This document shows, piece by piece, positions 46,511-57,751 of a DNA stretch of 64,000 bases (positions within the stretch are counted from its first letter, which is position 1; each line of letters starts with the position of its first letter). The notes under the pieces are model-generated. The model searched no databases, was not told the DNA's origin, and saw only the letters and a list, made by a program, of their open reading frames with translations. This DNA is from Cadophora sp. MPI-SDFR-AT-0126 (lineage: Eukaryota; Ascomycota; Leotiomycetes; Helotiales; Ploettnerulaceae), in NCBI GenBank assembly GCA_020747065.1, contig JAGMVK010000019.1, forward strand, positions 1,054,001 through 1,118,000, read 5' to 3'. A program made the translations under genes and the position numbers.

Positions 46511-46872
46511 TTAGCGCTGAAACATAAAGTAGAGTTCAGGTGTACTCGTATTGTACCAATTCGACTTGATCCATCCATCGCATTGATTGGTGATCTGGCA
46601 GGATTGACCCTGATACCAAACGAGTAAGCAGAGGTCTCCAGGATTGGATTTGGGGGGAGAATTACCGGGGGGCATGCACCAAGACTGCAGAACTATCCTC
46701 GAAGTCAGTGTACGATGCAGACAAAACACCTTGTCGTCGCTTATCTTACCTCCACGTTCGGACGACAATTCTGTCCTGGCGGAACAACTCCCCCATCAGA
46801 TCAACAGGCGTTCTGTCTTCGGCATTGTGCATTGACCGACAGCGCAAAAGCAAGAAGACTTAGTAGTTGCAT
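46511..46872 (-). pseudogene. Small Cys-rich secreted protein locus with in-frame TGA
   Basis: On the - strand two exons, 46872-46750 and 46684-46511, share one frame across a 65-bp intron (GTAAGA..CTGCAG). The start encodes a clean signal peptide (MQLLSLLAFALSVNAQ). Codon 24 is TGA at 46803-46801, yet the frame then continues for 74 more codons with cysteines, Pro and Gly (GGVVPPGQNC, WCMPPGN, LVWYQGQSCQITNQCDGW) to a normal TAA. A TATA box lies about 100 bp upstream. The continuation across a correctly phased intron shows this was, or is, one gene of about 98 codons. Options are a recent pseudogene, stop-codon readthrough, or a sequence error. The composition is like an effector-type or apoplastic small secreted protein; no family is recognised. 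Confidence 0.65.
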
Positions 46873-47808
46873 CTTGGTGATAGATCGAGTAGGGAATGGT
46901 AGGTGCTCAAGTACTGATTTGTGTGGACTGGGAAATCTGTATTCGCTACGAGGGAGGAATTCTGCCCCCCTTTTATAATATCCGTGGAATGGATCGAGTG
47001 CTTGAAAAGCAAAAGTCTTCAAAGTTTAAATCAACTGCCCTACAAGCCCTGTACCATGTTCTCTCCACGAATGGGAGCGCTCTAATCCTACGAGTGTAGT
47101 CTTCGTGCACTCATACTTATAGTGCAAGAACCTTGACAAGCTCGAGGGGCCAATGGAAAAGGACGCATGAGGTATAGAAATGATATGGAACTGAGCGAGA
47201 CTTTCCACAACACTTTATGAGCTTTAAACTTCTGTCATTCATCGACTCTACTGAATTAAACTTTTACTTTCCATTAGAATTGAGCGAATACGATTGAGCG
47301 AATGTGAAGTCGTGAAACTTTCTACTTAACTTTATTATATTTGTAACGCTCTTGCTCTATAAAGACAGTTATTACGTATAATAACAGCCTTACATAATCG
47401 AGGGAAGTTACGTAAAGATATCAAAGGTCGTCTCTTGGAATCTACAACTACAAAGAGAAGAGGTTATAGGGGGGAGTGGTAATATACAGAGAGAGCTGGA
47501 GCTGATCTCACTTAGCCTCACTTAAGCGGATACCCGGAAATTGCCCTGAAATGGCGTATGCACCTGGAGGCTGCCAGGAGGCCTTGCCGTCACATCTTCC
47601 TCTACTAGCGTTGGAACTGGTTCAGCGTATGAAGGGATAACTTGTAGAATACTAGGCTAATATAAATTTACGAAACCTTCAACACCTTTGAAATCCACCT
47701 ATCCACCTCGAAACACTGCATAGTGCTTACTTGCTACTGTAAAAGTTCGGGATACCATCGCTGGCCTAGACCACCACCGATCAGCCTCAGACTCGAAAAC
47801 ACTGCGGA
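46873..47808. other. Gene-free, partly A+T-rich, with SSP promoter
   Basis: The left end holds the promoter of the - strand Cys-rich gene. The stretch 47216-47420 is notably A+T-rich and contains attgagcgaa twice, 14 bp apart (47279 and 47293). No gene or transposon coding remnant is visible. Confidence 0.5.
46970..46981 (-). promoter_or_regulatory. TATA box of the Cys-rich secreted protein locus
   Basis: On the - strand this reads atattataaaa, a strong TATA match about 100 bp before the ATG at 46872. An intact promoter argues the locus was functional until recently or still is. Confidence 0.5.
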
Positions 47809-50222
47809 TCATAGAAGGAAGAACTCGCCTCTAGATATTTCCCCCTTCATAGCATCGCGCAAATTCTCATTCAGTTCTCTGGTATCTCTCAAACACGCGA
47901 TAAGCATATCAGCCGCCTCTTCATGTTCCAAAACATCCACCGGCTGAACACTTTCCGATAGAACTCCCTGGTGATGGTTATACAGGCTAACGCGATATTC
48001 AGCAATCTCACGCAATTTTCGATCGACAAGCTCAAGATCCATATCTGGGGCCGTAAGAGCGAGGAATTCCTTCAAATCAATAACCTCTAGCTCAGGTCGA
48101 GCAGACGGCGGATCATCAACCCTAATGATTTGTCCACGAGGCCGGACCATCGCATAACGAATATAGTTCCAATACGCGCTCACCTCCTCGCTGGACACCT
48201 CTGGATCCCACCGTTTCCCAGACGTGACGAGGACCGTCCAGCCGTCCGGCGCCAGGTCTCGAATCCTGGGACCGATCCCATCGGGCAGCTTGTCATCGCC
48301 CAAAGCAAAACTCTCAGCCGGTATTGGCGATATCTCTGCTGAGGTCAGCGTGCTTGCCGAAATTGATGCCGGGGCGCTGGAGAAGTTGAAGAGTCGAGCA
48401 GAGGAGTTCAGGTCCTCTCGTAGCGGTGGGACGAATGCGTGGAGGTAGGTCAGGAAGCCGGCGGCGAAGCGTTCAGATCTGAGAAGGGCGTCGCCTAGGT
48501 AGACGGAATTGGTTTTGTATGTGGTGCCCAGGGCGCCCATTCGGTAACTGATGAGCATCTGTTGAACGGGAAATATAGAAAGAGGAGGTACTGCCTGAAC
48601 CGTGTTGTTGGTAGACGTGCCTAGCCCGTCTGAACTAATTGGGGGCCAGAAATTCTTGCGGAGGGCAGCAGAGTATGAAGCCGCGAACATAACCTTGACT
48701 CTGGAGAAAAAGTCTGGTCGAGCTGAGAGAGCCTTGAGAAATTCTACGTCTGGCGTGTCACTTTTACGGAAAGGGCTTTGCATAAAGTATATCTCGCGAA
48801 GAGCTTCCGACCGTGATAATCCCTCAATGAGCTTGGTCGATGATAGGTCTCGGATGCTGCTAACACAGAGACTAAGCGACGATATCGTACCTATTTCAGG
48901 ATAATTCACAGCTGCTGAAATGGCTTCCACAGAGATGTCTTCCAGTCGTTCTAAGCTGAGATGCTCCCCATCTTCGAAGGCTAATCTTAGAAGAAGCCCT
49001 GCCGAACTAGTGTTTCCAAGTCTCTTGGAGTATTGCAACAAATTGCGCTGGAGCATTTCCTTGAAGTTTGGAACTTTTCGGACGTCATCAAACATTGAGA
49101 TACCGAAGCTGTCAACATCGATTGTACTTTGCTGTGGTGCAACATCCTAATCAGCAATGCGTAGTGTAGACTGCGATAGGGAGGACTGAAAGGGGGTTTC
49201 GATATCCCTGAGTGATGTACTGTAACGAATGACCATTGTATCATTGAGTATAAAATCACCACGTAACGTGTAAAATTTCAAGTACTCACAAATAGGCTCC
49301 TGATAGCCTGTTCATGCAATGATTTACTTGTTCTGCTTGACAAATCGACCATTGGCAGAGCTATGTCGTACTCTGAGCCCGCAGGCCAGATCACTTCAAG
49401 GGCGTCCGCGTGAACCAAAGGTACCTGAGCCATTAGCTTGGTAACTATTTCGCCCTTGGGGATTGTATTTGGTCCTGGGACTCGGGTGAGGTATTCAGCC
49501 GCCGACATGACAATACGAGATCGCACCCCGTCCGGGACTCGGAATTCGCCCCCGGCTTCAGACGTGGATTGAAAGAGCCGTGACGGGCCCGATTGTCTGT
49601 AGATTGCTTCCAAAGAAGAAGCCCATTTCATTGGCACAGCCGCAAAGCCAACAATTCCATACCGCGGTGCACTGAGTTCCGTGATATCAATGACGACCAT
49701 TCCATACTCGATGCTTGTATCGCGGTAGATGGTACCCAGATGTTGTGGAGTCGCCTGGTAGCAACAGCTCTCTTGGGGATCGAAAGCAACGCCTTGAAGT
49801 AAGCAAGCGGTGGTGAAGGGAAATTCTCGTACGCTGACGTGATCCCATAGTTCTATCTCAAGTCTCGGATAACGGTCGTTCGCATCATGCTCTAGTAGCT
49901 CTACTTGCTCAGGACGATATTCATTGCGCCTTCCATCTCTCACATAATGATCAGCGGCAAGGGACATCTCAGCTTTTATAGCAGTGTGATTTGTCGTGTC
50001 CGAGAAGATAGTGATAATTCTTTGGCAAGCCGTAATAAGAGGAAATCCTTGAAGCGAACCAGATCCTCCGTGCTCTACTGGATCTGCAAAGCCTCTACTG
50101 GAGACTACAGCCATAGGACGACGTCGCCCAGCGATCTGGGCGACGACAAAGAAGACAAATGAATATGGCTCGCGTGGTCTGCCAATCTGCCTCCAGTACG
50201 GAGTGAATGCTGTTGATGCCAT
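47809..50222 (-). CDS. Large protein of unknown function (756 aa)
   Basis: Two exons on the - strand, 50222-49290 and 49146-47809, give 756 residues; the 143-bp intron starts GTGAGT and joins SLF to DVAPQQSTID. I recognise no domain with confidence. Residues about 40-310 look like a mixed alpha/beta region (RYPRLEIELWDHVSVREFPF, YRDTSIEYGMVVIDITELS). Residues about 330-460 show leucine-spaced segments (HLSLERLEDISVEAISAAV, IGTISSLSLCVSSIRDLSST) reminiscent of degenerate LRR-type repeats. The C-terminal part is acidic and helical (LELVDRKLREIAEYRVSLYN). There is no signal peptide. It lies between two A+T-rich gene-free stretches, which fits an accessory gene. Proteins of this general look occur as lineage-specific families in ascomycetes; that is a general impression, not a match. 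Confidence 0.72.
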
Positions 50223-50968
50223 GGCACAGATACATGAGGCCAGAAGGAGTGCGATAGAAGCGATCTGGAAATAAGGTGTTGTAAGTGGAAGGCAGAAGGG
50301 AATGAAGATGAGGGGCGGAATCGGCAGCCTAAAACCTACCGTTCGCTTAAATTTGGAGCTAGTCTATTGTTTACTTAGCAATCACAATCAACCATTAACA
50401 AATTATCCTGTTGAATCGATGCAAGAGAAGTAGAGCTCTTTTAGCGTTTTACGAAAAATAGACGCGTGGAAATTCGCTCGGCAGCGAAGTACCTTATGCC
50501 GTACATCACAGACGAAGGGGATACCAGCCGCTCCTCCCTCCAAGAAACACGAGCCGCGTGCCGTCCGGATCTCTCTCTACTCGACACGCTCGCTCTGGTC
50601 CGGCGTGCTAATCTCAATCCTATCCGGTCTGCTTCGCTTCAGCTATTTTATCATCTCGGGCGTGACATGTCCATAGCATTTCTCCTATGTAACCAGAAAT
50701 ATGTCAAGCGTAATGTCTAATGCACATTCCCTCCAGGCTTCTATGTTCTATTTTAGCGTTCAGGAATGATTACAATGACTCCCAGATCTTGGACGCTCAC
50801 TTTAAGAATGGGCTTGAAAGAAAGAGTAAACTTCTAGGAATCACACTTTAAGCGATCACTTAGCCGGGAGCCTGCTACTTGAGCGGCGCCAGACTGATCA
50901 CACCGCACGAATTTCACAATTCCATTCAACATTGCTGCCCCTCATGTGGGATAATCGTCTCAGATTAA
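50223..50968. other. Gene-free gap between the 756-aa unknown and tannase
   Basis: About 750 bases, A+T-rich in part, without a gene. It should carry the promoter of the unknown gene and the 3' UTR of the tannase gene. Confidence 0.5.
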
Positions 50969-52614
50969 CTAGGCACATGTGTAACTAGATGCTACAGTTG
51001 GGTCGCTACCGCTGGTAAAAACCGCTTTTGCGGGATACGGACAGAGAATCTGGTTGAAATTGGTTCCAGAAGCAGCAGTGAAGTTGACGGGTAAAGTTTC
51101 AGGAGCAGTGCCATCCTCTACCCATTTCACCAACTCACTCAAGCCTGTCAGAGGTACTCCGCCAGGTCCACCAGCACAGTGGTATACTCCAGGTGCGAGA
51201 AACAGACGATAGAAATCCTTGACGTTGGAGTCTAGAGCCGTGACCGCATCGTAGTAATGCACAGAGCCTCCAACGGGGATGAGATTATCAGCCTATTTCA
51301 ATTGTTAGCTTCAAAGTGCAAGATGAAAGATATAGCAATGCTCACAAGTCCGTGGTAGGTTATTATTTTGCCACCGCTAGCTCTGAACCGTGAGAGATCA
51401 GGGTCAGCTGTCTCGATGGAGCTAGTGTATTCTTGCAGTGCAGCGTGAAACATATCATCGTACTGCTCGTGAGTGATGTTTGTGTAATCGAAATTAGGAT
51501 CCTTCTGGACAAGGTAATTCAGCCAATCTGTACTGAGGGACTGTGGCTGCCCAACGCAAGTTCCGCTAGTGCAATTCGTTCCAGCTGTCCCTACACCACT
51601 GAAAGTGCCTGAAATATCGGACCCAATTTGAGGACCAGACCAGACGTTCACGCCACCAGCAGTCTTGGGCCCTGTCCAGGTAACGTTGGCGACAGTTGCG
51701 GCTATCTCGCTGATCTGCGTGTCTTTTCCAGAGCAATTGAAAACTTTTCCTACCATAGTGTAGGGATCAAAATGGCACTCTTCGGGGTTTGAGATAACGC
51801 CATCTACAACGCCATCTAGACCGTCGCAAGCCGATATTGCTGCCGCGGTAATTGCATCCAGTTCGCATCCTTGTGGGTATTGCCCGGCCAAGTTCATGAT
51901 AAGCTGCGGGTAGAACATAGTGAAGAATATATAGTTCCAGTTGACAGCAGGGGCGGCGGCAGCAATTCCGTCGTACAAATCGGGATATCGCTGGGCCAAC
52001 ATCATGCCTTGACGGCCTCCTTGGGAGCAACCATTCCAGTATGACTTCTTAGGTTTCTTACCGTAGAAGTCACTAGTAATACTCTTGCCGATGATTGCCT
52101 GATCGTACAAGGAGCGGGTTCCTAGATTCTCCAGATAGTTGATGTTGACGTTGCCAGGACTAAGAAGCCCCCAGATTTCAGCGGTTAGGATAGCTCCATC
52201 ACTGGGCTTGTAGAGACCAGCATCTGTCGTGACAGAGGCGTATCCTTCAGCAACGCCAGTGAAGAGTGCCTTCTGGATGCTAGGCACATTACCGCCCCCA
52301 GCAATCCAGCCTCCGCCACCCACGCTTTGCATTCGCTCGTTCCAGCTGTCGGTCAGGGGCAACCATGCTGTGACAGAGATGTTATCGCCTCGACCTGGGT
52401 GCGTATAGGAGACGGTGACATTGCAAAAGGAAAGGCTAGTGGCACTTGTTGGAGAGACGTTGACCGTGCCGAATGGGAAAAACGGTGGGGTGTAATTGGT
52501 AACCGGGTTCGCTACAATGGAGTTGATTTCAGCACCGAAGACGATTGGGGTTTGGAAAAACGACGGCACACACTGTCCGGCAGTCACACTGGTACTTGTA
52601 TTTGCGCAAGACAT
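50969..52614 (-). CDS. Tannase/feruloyl esterase family protein
   Basis: Two exons on the - strand, 52614-51346 and 51292-50969, give 530 residues; the 53-bp intron is phase 0 (YHGL/ADNLIP). The CS-D-HC catalytic signature of this family is complete: Cys196-Ser197 in GCSQGGRQG, Asp425 in ADNLIPVGG and His461-Cys462 in GVYHCAGG, where the two cysteines normally form a disulfide. Other family stretches are GGGGWIAGG and AAAPAVNWNY. It probably hydrolyses tannic or feruloyl esters from plant material outside the cell; many N-glycosylation sequons support secretion. Yet the start MSCANTSTSV has no signal peptide, and an intron-like TAACAG lies just upstream, so the true 5' end may differ. See the finding on an overlapping upstream frame. 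Confidence 0.87.
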
Positions 52615-53919
52615 GACGAGGAATTGAGGGGGCTGCGACAGCTGTTAGAAGTGACCGACTGACTGGTTAAGGCTGAGCAAGCAGTATCGGGGGAAAAGAT
52701 GATCAGGAGAAAGACTCTGACGATGAACATAACCACACCTTTCTAAACAAACCCCTTTTTCATTCCCTTCATGCTTCCTGCCGCCCTCATCCGGTTCCTC
52801 ACTCCATCTCTCCAACCCACCCCAATACCCCCGGCCGCGGAGTTTGTGGGGGACCTTGGCAAAAACGTGTGAAAATGCGGGGTAGGTATATAGCACATAG
52901 CAAGGCTTCTCGGCATTGCTTTGCATTGCTTGTCTCCCTTGCCTTTACTTTTTTCAGTTTCCTCCCTTCGACATTTTGGGATCCAATCCGAGGAAGCAAG
53001 TTTTGTGGGCCCGGTTAGCGGTCCGGCCACGTTCCCGTCCTATGAGCGAACCCCTCCCAATACAAGCACTATCTATGTACGTGGGGCTGCTTGCCTTGGC
53101 CTGAACTGCATGCTTCTACCCCACACGTTTACCCCTCGTCCAAAGTACATCAACGCTCTGCAGCCGGGTCGACGGCGATAAATGAGACTGGGCATCTTCG
53201 CGCGGCATCTCGGTTACTCTTGATCTCCATTTGACTTTATCCTAGAAACGAATTATTCGCTGATAATCTACACAACGCAGATTTACTACGAAGGTTCTTC
53301 ACAGCGGCGAAGAGTTGCCATAGCACTAGCAAGGGTGTTGGTGACTTTACTGTAAACAGTAGTAACCAGGTCCGCGAGCAGGACATGAATCAGTAAAAGA
53401 GAGCCAGTGCGCTTTCGAAATATCACAATTTACAGTAAAATTTGCGACCCTGTTTGCTAGTACTATGACAACTCTTAACCGCTATGCCTTCGCAGAATAT
53501 ACTACTTGTGTCTTACGTCCTCATATATTACTCCAGGTCGTGACTTATTGCTCAAAATAGCGAGGTGTCATGTATAACTTTGTTTACTCGCCGCAGAATA
53601 AGCGAAAAGGAACGTCACTAATCAGTATACCTCATGACACTAGCCGTCAAAGCAACGATCAGCTCCATTATAGAACCTGACATCACTGGCGTATACCTAA
53701 GTCTATAAAATGCCCAGCTGTGTCTTGAAGTACTGCGCACATGCGTTCCTGTCGACTAAATAGCTTCCTGAAATAGACCACGTAGCTTTTTGATTTTAGC
53801 TCTTTGACTTCATTTCAAGATCTGGATGTGATTTCATCCACTAACTAAAACATCATGCGTAAATTCCTCTCCGGCCAATACGCCAAATATGACAAAAATT
53901 TCATGTTCCCGTTCCATCT
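52615..53919. other. Tannase promoter region and A+T-rich gap
   Basis: The first 270 bases hold the tannase leader and a TATA-like ctatatacc on the - strand at about 52880-52890. The stretch 53240-53850 is A+T-rich and gene-free. The amine oxidase 3' UTR should lie at the right end. Confidence 0.5.
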
Positions 53920-56121
53920 TTACAACTTGCTGCTCTCCTTGTTACAGCACAGCTCTCCATCCTTCACCACCGCCGTCCCCGCCTCCTGTTTGTGCTCCAC
54001 CCCCATAAGCGTACTCTTGTTAAAGCTCTGCACGCTCTGCGGCACATCCAAAGCCGGGTTCTTGTCAAAGAAGTTCACCGGCTTGAACGCAACCTTCAGG
54101 ACCTCGCAGGGCATGACGGGGAAGTCTTCGATACGAGGAACGTGGTTGATACCAAACTGAACCCAGACAACGATATCGTCGTCCAACACGTTGTCCTTCC
54201 GATCTGCGAAGCTGCGAACGCCAGTCCCGCCTCGGGATTGGTTGGTGTATGTTCCGCCTGCGTAGAGCTCTCCGTCCTTGTATGAAGTGACGTAGATGTT
54301 GTGATCTGCAAACTCCGCGCGCTTGAAGTGGAAACTGTCCTTGTCGGCCAACATCTTCTGGAAGGGAGGAGCCATGATCTTATACGCGACGGACTTTCCA
54401 TTGACTGGATTCTTCACGGCTGCGTTCTGGATCTTGAAGATTCGGTTGACATCCCAGTCCAAGTCGTAACCGCCAGATGTTGTGATAGGAGTCTCTGAGA
54501 CAGTGTATCCAACGCCATGAGGATTGAAGTCAGACCTTGGCATAGGGTGTGCTTCATCGAAGACGACTCGGTTGAGGGGACCGTCGATCATAGGGTCAAC
54601 GCGAAGAGAGAAGATGTGTTGGTGATGAGCGGCCAAAACTCCAGGATGCACAACGGTTCCCCAAGGCACTGAAATTCCTTCGTCGATTGGCTGGGTAGAC
54701 AAAATTCCGGTAGCTCTAACCTCATACATGAACTCGCCCGCTTGGTTGAATTGGAAAGCCAAGATATACTCGTAATTGGAAACAGTGATGATAGACTGGA
54801 GGACCAACTCCCGGTTCCGTACCACAGCAGCGCGGCCAGTCCGGTAGTTGGTATGCTTCCATCCGATTCCAGCATCTTGCTCATGAATACACACACAATT
54901 TGGCATTTCGAGAGGCTCTCCCTTGTCATCACTCAAGACAGCAGAAAGGTAGTAGATGGATCCAAGGCAGTCGCAACCCAGTTGCAAGTTGTTGGCCATG
55001 ATGCCCGCACCGGCATCCCCAAGATCGAATGCAGCCTTCTTGTGGTATGGATGGCGAGGGTCTGCGTATGGAATATTCATATCCGACAACGAAAGTCTGT
55101 AGAAGAGAGGACGGCCAGCGTAATGAACATCGTAAAGAACCATGCCCTCGCGCTGATTGAAGCCAACTTTGAAATCCCACTTCTGCCATGCAACAGACTG
55201 TCCTTGCTCGCTGAACTTGGTGACTTCGAACGAGGTTCCTTCGGGCTGAACAACATTCAGTGGCTTGACATCTGTACGAAGATCTTGGGCTTCTGGGATA
55301 TACTCGTTCGGTGGTTGGACTTTGTAAGGACCAGGTTCCTTGACTGTTGCATCCGCACCTGTTGGAAGGAAATCGATTCTGGTGACTTTCATTGTCTCGG
55401 CACTGACGACTGGAGAAATGCTGATCGGCATAGCGTAGTGGTTGCTGTCGAGTTCCGAGGCGTTGTTGGGATCTCGTACATACAAGAAGCACTGGAACAT
55501 TCTCTCGTTGTCGGTGAACAGGCCATCATTTATGCCATCAGATCCTGCATCTATCAGCATGAGCTCTCCAGCCACCAGAGTGATACCGACCATAGATCCA
55601 TGGATCGCTGATTACTACAGTGCCCTCTGGGAGCTTCAGCTTGGCAATCTCGGCCTTGACTTGCTCATCCTCCAAAGCAATTTGCTCCACTCTGATGATT
55701 TCATCACCATCAGCATTGCTGTGAACGTTAGGCCCAAGTCGAACATTGCTTTCAACTTTGCCTTGAGACAAGCTCACAACCGCTTCGTGGAGTTTGTTCT
55801 AGATAATCAGCACTGATATTCCGAATTTGACAGTGCTCTTACCGTGTTGCGGAGGTAGTAGACAACAAAACTCCTTCTCTCAATAGTGGGGGTGGACTGC
55901 CCAGCATGCTCAGCTGCCAGGAAGGGGACCAAGTCTGCCTTCTTGGGTTCTTGCAAAGTGATGCTTTTGAACTGGATGTTGGTATTTGCTGGCCATATCG
56001 ATTTGATGAGTTTTGCAGATTCGGTAATCTCACCGGCAGTCAAAGGGCCGAGTGGATGCTGAGGAGTGGTTTTCTTCCCTCCAACGAATGGAAGGGAGCT
56101 GATAATTTGTTCCGTCGACAT
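53920..56121 (-). CDS. Copper amine oxidase with peroxisomal C-terminus
   Basis: Three exons on the - strand, 56121-55843, 55798-55591 and 55544-53920, give 703 residues. The topaquinone site is intact: Tyr420 in NYEY (TVSNYEYILAFQF). The catalytic-base region is YDVHYAGRPLFYRLSLSDMN with DLGDAGAG downstream, and copper-binding histidines appear as HQHIFSLRVD and in GINHVPRIEDFPVMP. Copper amine oxidases oxidise primary amines to aldehyde, ammonia and hydrogen peroxide. The last three residues are SKL (NKESSKL), a canonical PTS1, so this is a peroxisomal form like the Hansenula enzyme, not a secreted one; no signal peptide is seen. Introns are 44 and 46 bp; the second starts GTCGGT, a weak donor. 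A TATA-like catataag sits about 70 bp upstream. Confidence 0.94.
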
Positions 56122-57151
56122 CTTGATGGAATGAAGTTTTGTCTGTAGGATATGAAACAGAAGACCGGGAGGAGGGGTTGTTGAAATCTTATATGGGATT
56201 AGTGAGGGGTCCCGGGTAAGGCAAAGTCAAGCGTCGTTATTGGCCTGCATTCCCGAGCCGAAGCCGTACCTTATCATGACTGGGTGGCAAGAAATGCCCC
56301 GCAATCTAACTCGGATGTACATACCAGAAACGGCATCGTGGGGGAAAGATTCCACTGTTTTAGTGGCAGCTGTCCATATCAGTGGTTATCTCTACTCGAG
56401 CTTGGAGCCGTTCTGCTGTCCTACTTGGGACTTCAGATAAGCGCGGATTTCGTTGCCATTACACATGGATGTCGGTACAGAGGTCTACTGCTCTTGCCAG
56501 TCCGATAACCAGTTCTGACCCGAAGGCTAAATATTAAAGGTACAATACAGTTCTTACGAATCAGAATATGTGATTTGTTCGGGAGTTCCGAGATGTCGTT
56601 GTGTTGGGCGTCCCTGGGCCATATGATGTATACAAATCGTCGCTTGCTCAAGATCAAACTACGATCATTGGATGTAGACTGCAAATGAGAATGAAAATTC
56701 GGACAGAGAGGATGAGAATCAGGGAGGCTTCCTGCCTAGCACGCAACCAACAAAAAACAGTCTAAGTCACTGAGGTTTGGCTGGCAGAGAAACACAAGAC
56801 AAATTCGCCTAAGGCGTCCCAGATGAAACGAACATCAACATGCACTCGCTTGGCATTGAAATAGGGTCGTAGATTAGTCTTGTACCACCAGAGAATGTTA
56901 TCTTCCGAGTTTAGCAGGAGTTTCCTAGCAGCAGCCGTCATCTTTTTCAAACACTATGGAGCTGAGAGTGGGGGTAGTTGAACTGAGTGAGAGACAGAAG
57001 AAAAGGATGCTTGAACAATAATCATACTCATCTGAAGCACGATTTACAGACCCTCCAAGCCCAACTCCAAGCAGCCAGTACCAAGACGGCTACAGTGTCA
57101 ATTTTGACCACCGGAAGGATAATTCCACCTCCCTCGCCCAGCACCAAAAAC
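56122..57151. other. Divergent spacer, amine oxidase and cyclo-ligase-like gene
   Basis: About 1 kb. The amine oxidase promoter lies at the left. A 62-codon frame on the - strand (56950-56762) is too short and uncertain to call. The cyclo-ligase frame is open upstream to an ATG at 56987. Confidence 0.45.
56186..56195 (-). promoter_or_regulatory. TATA-like box of the amine oxidase gene
   Basis: On the - strand this reads cccatataag, roughly 70 bp before the ATG at 56121. Position and match are plausible for a fungal TATA element. Confidence 0.4.
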
Positions 57152-57751
57152 ATGCCGTCCCCTTCCTCATCACCAACCCACAAATCCTCAATCCGCACCA
57201 AAGTCTGGTCCTCCCTCCGCAAAGTCGCCCTGCCCGACTCCCGCTTCCACCACACCTACTCCTCCTTCATCGCCGACTTCCATGGCTCATCCTCCGCAAC
57301 ATCCCTCCTCACATCCCTCCCCTGCTACCAGAACGCCAACACCATCTTCATCGCGCCCGACAACTGCATTCAAGAGTTGCGGTTTCGCGCGCTGCGGGAT
57401 GGGAAGACGGTGCTGGTCACGACGTATGGGATTCGGAGAGGATTCTGGGTACTAGATCCTAGGAGTATTGCAGAGGAGAAGTGGGAGATGGCGAGTCTGC
57501 TGGATGGGATGGAGAGGTTGGGACGGCATGTGACATTGGCTGAGATTCAGAAGATGGGAAAAATTGACCTGATGGTTACAGGCACGGGAGCAATCAACCA
57601 CCAAGGTCTACGATTCGGAAAAGGCCATGGGTTTTTCGATCTGGAGTGGGCGATGTTGTATGAGATCGGTGTGGTTGGGAAGAGCACGCAGACGGTGGCG
57701 GTGGTGCATGAGTGCCAGGTTCTGTATGAGGAGTTGAGGGGAGAGGAGTAG
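57152..57751 (+). CDS. 5-formyltetrahydrofolate cyclo-ligase-like protein, ends at an early TAG
   Basis: A single exon gives 199 residues before TAG at 57749-57751. The start MPSPSSSPTHKSS is followed by the family's N-terminal helix (IRTKVWSSLRKVALPDSRFH), then TIFIAPDNCIQELRFRALRDGK, IDLMVTGTGAI and the nucleotide/folate-binding loop GLRFGKGHGFFDLEWAML, the counterpart of the GxGxGYYD loop of MTHFS. It resembles the MTHFS/MTHFSD branch; folate activity is not certain because the loop differs from the canonical one. After the TAG the same frame stays open for 60 more codons with the expected C-terminal family motif, so the product is truncated, read through, or the gene is newly broken. An in-frame ATG at 56987 would add 55 residues. 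Confidence 0.75.
   Translation: MPSPSSSPTHKSSIRTKVWSSLRKVALPDSRFHHTYSSFIADFHGSSSATSLLTSLPCYQNANTIFIAPDNCIQELRFRALRDGKTVLVTTYGIRRGFWVLDPRSIAEEKWEMASLLDGMERLGRHVTLAEIQKMGKIDLMVTGTGAINHQGLRFGKGHGFFDLEWAMLYEIGVVGKSTQTVAVVHECQVLYEELRGEE

Noticed and set aside
54742..55611. 289-codon + strand frame opposite the amine oxidase
   Set aside because: It is an antisense shadow of a strongly conserved copper amine oxidase exon.
56762..56950. 62-codon - strand frame upstream of the amine oxidase
   Set aside because: It is too short, has no homology I recognise and lies in a divergent promoter region.
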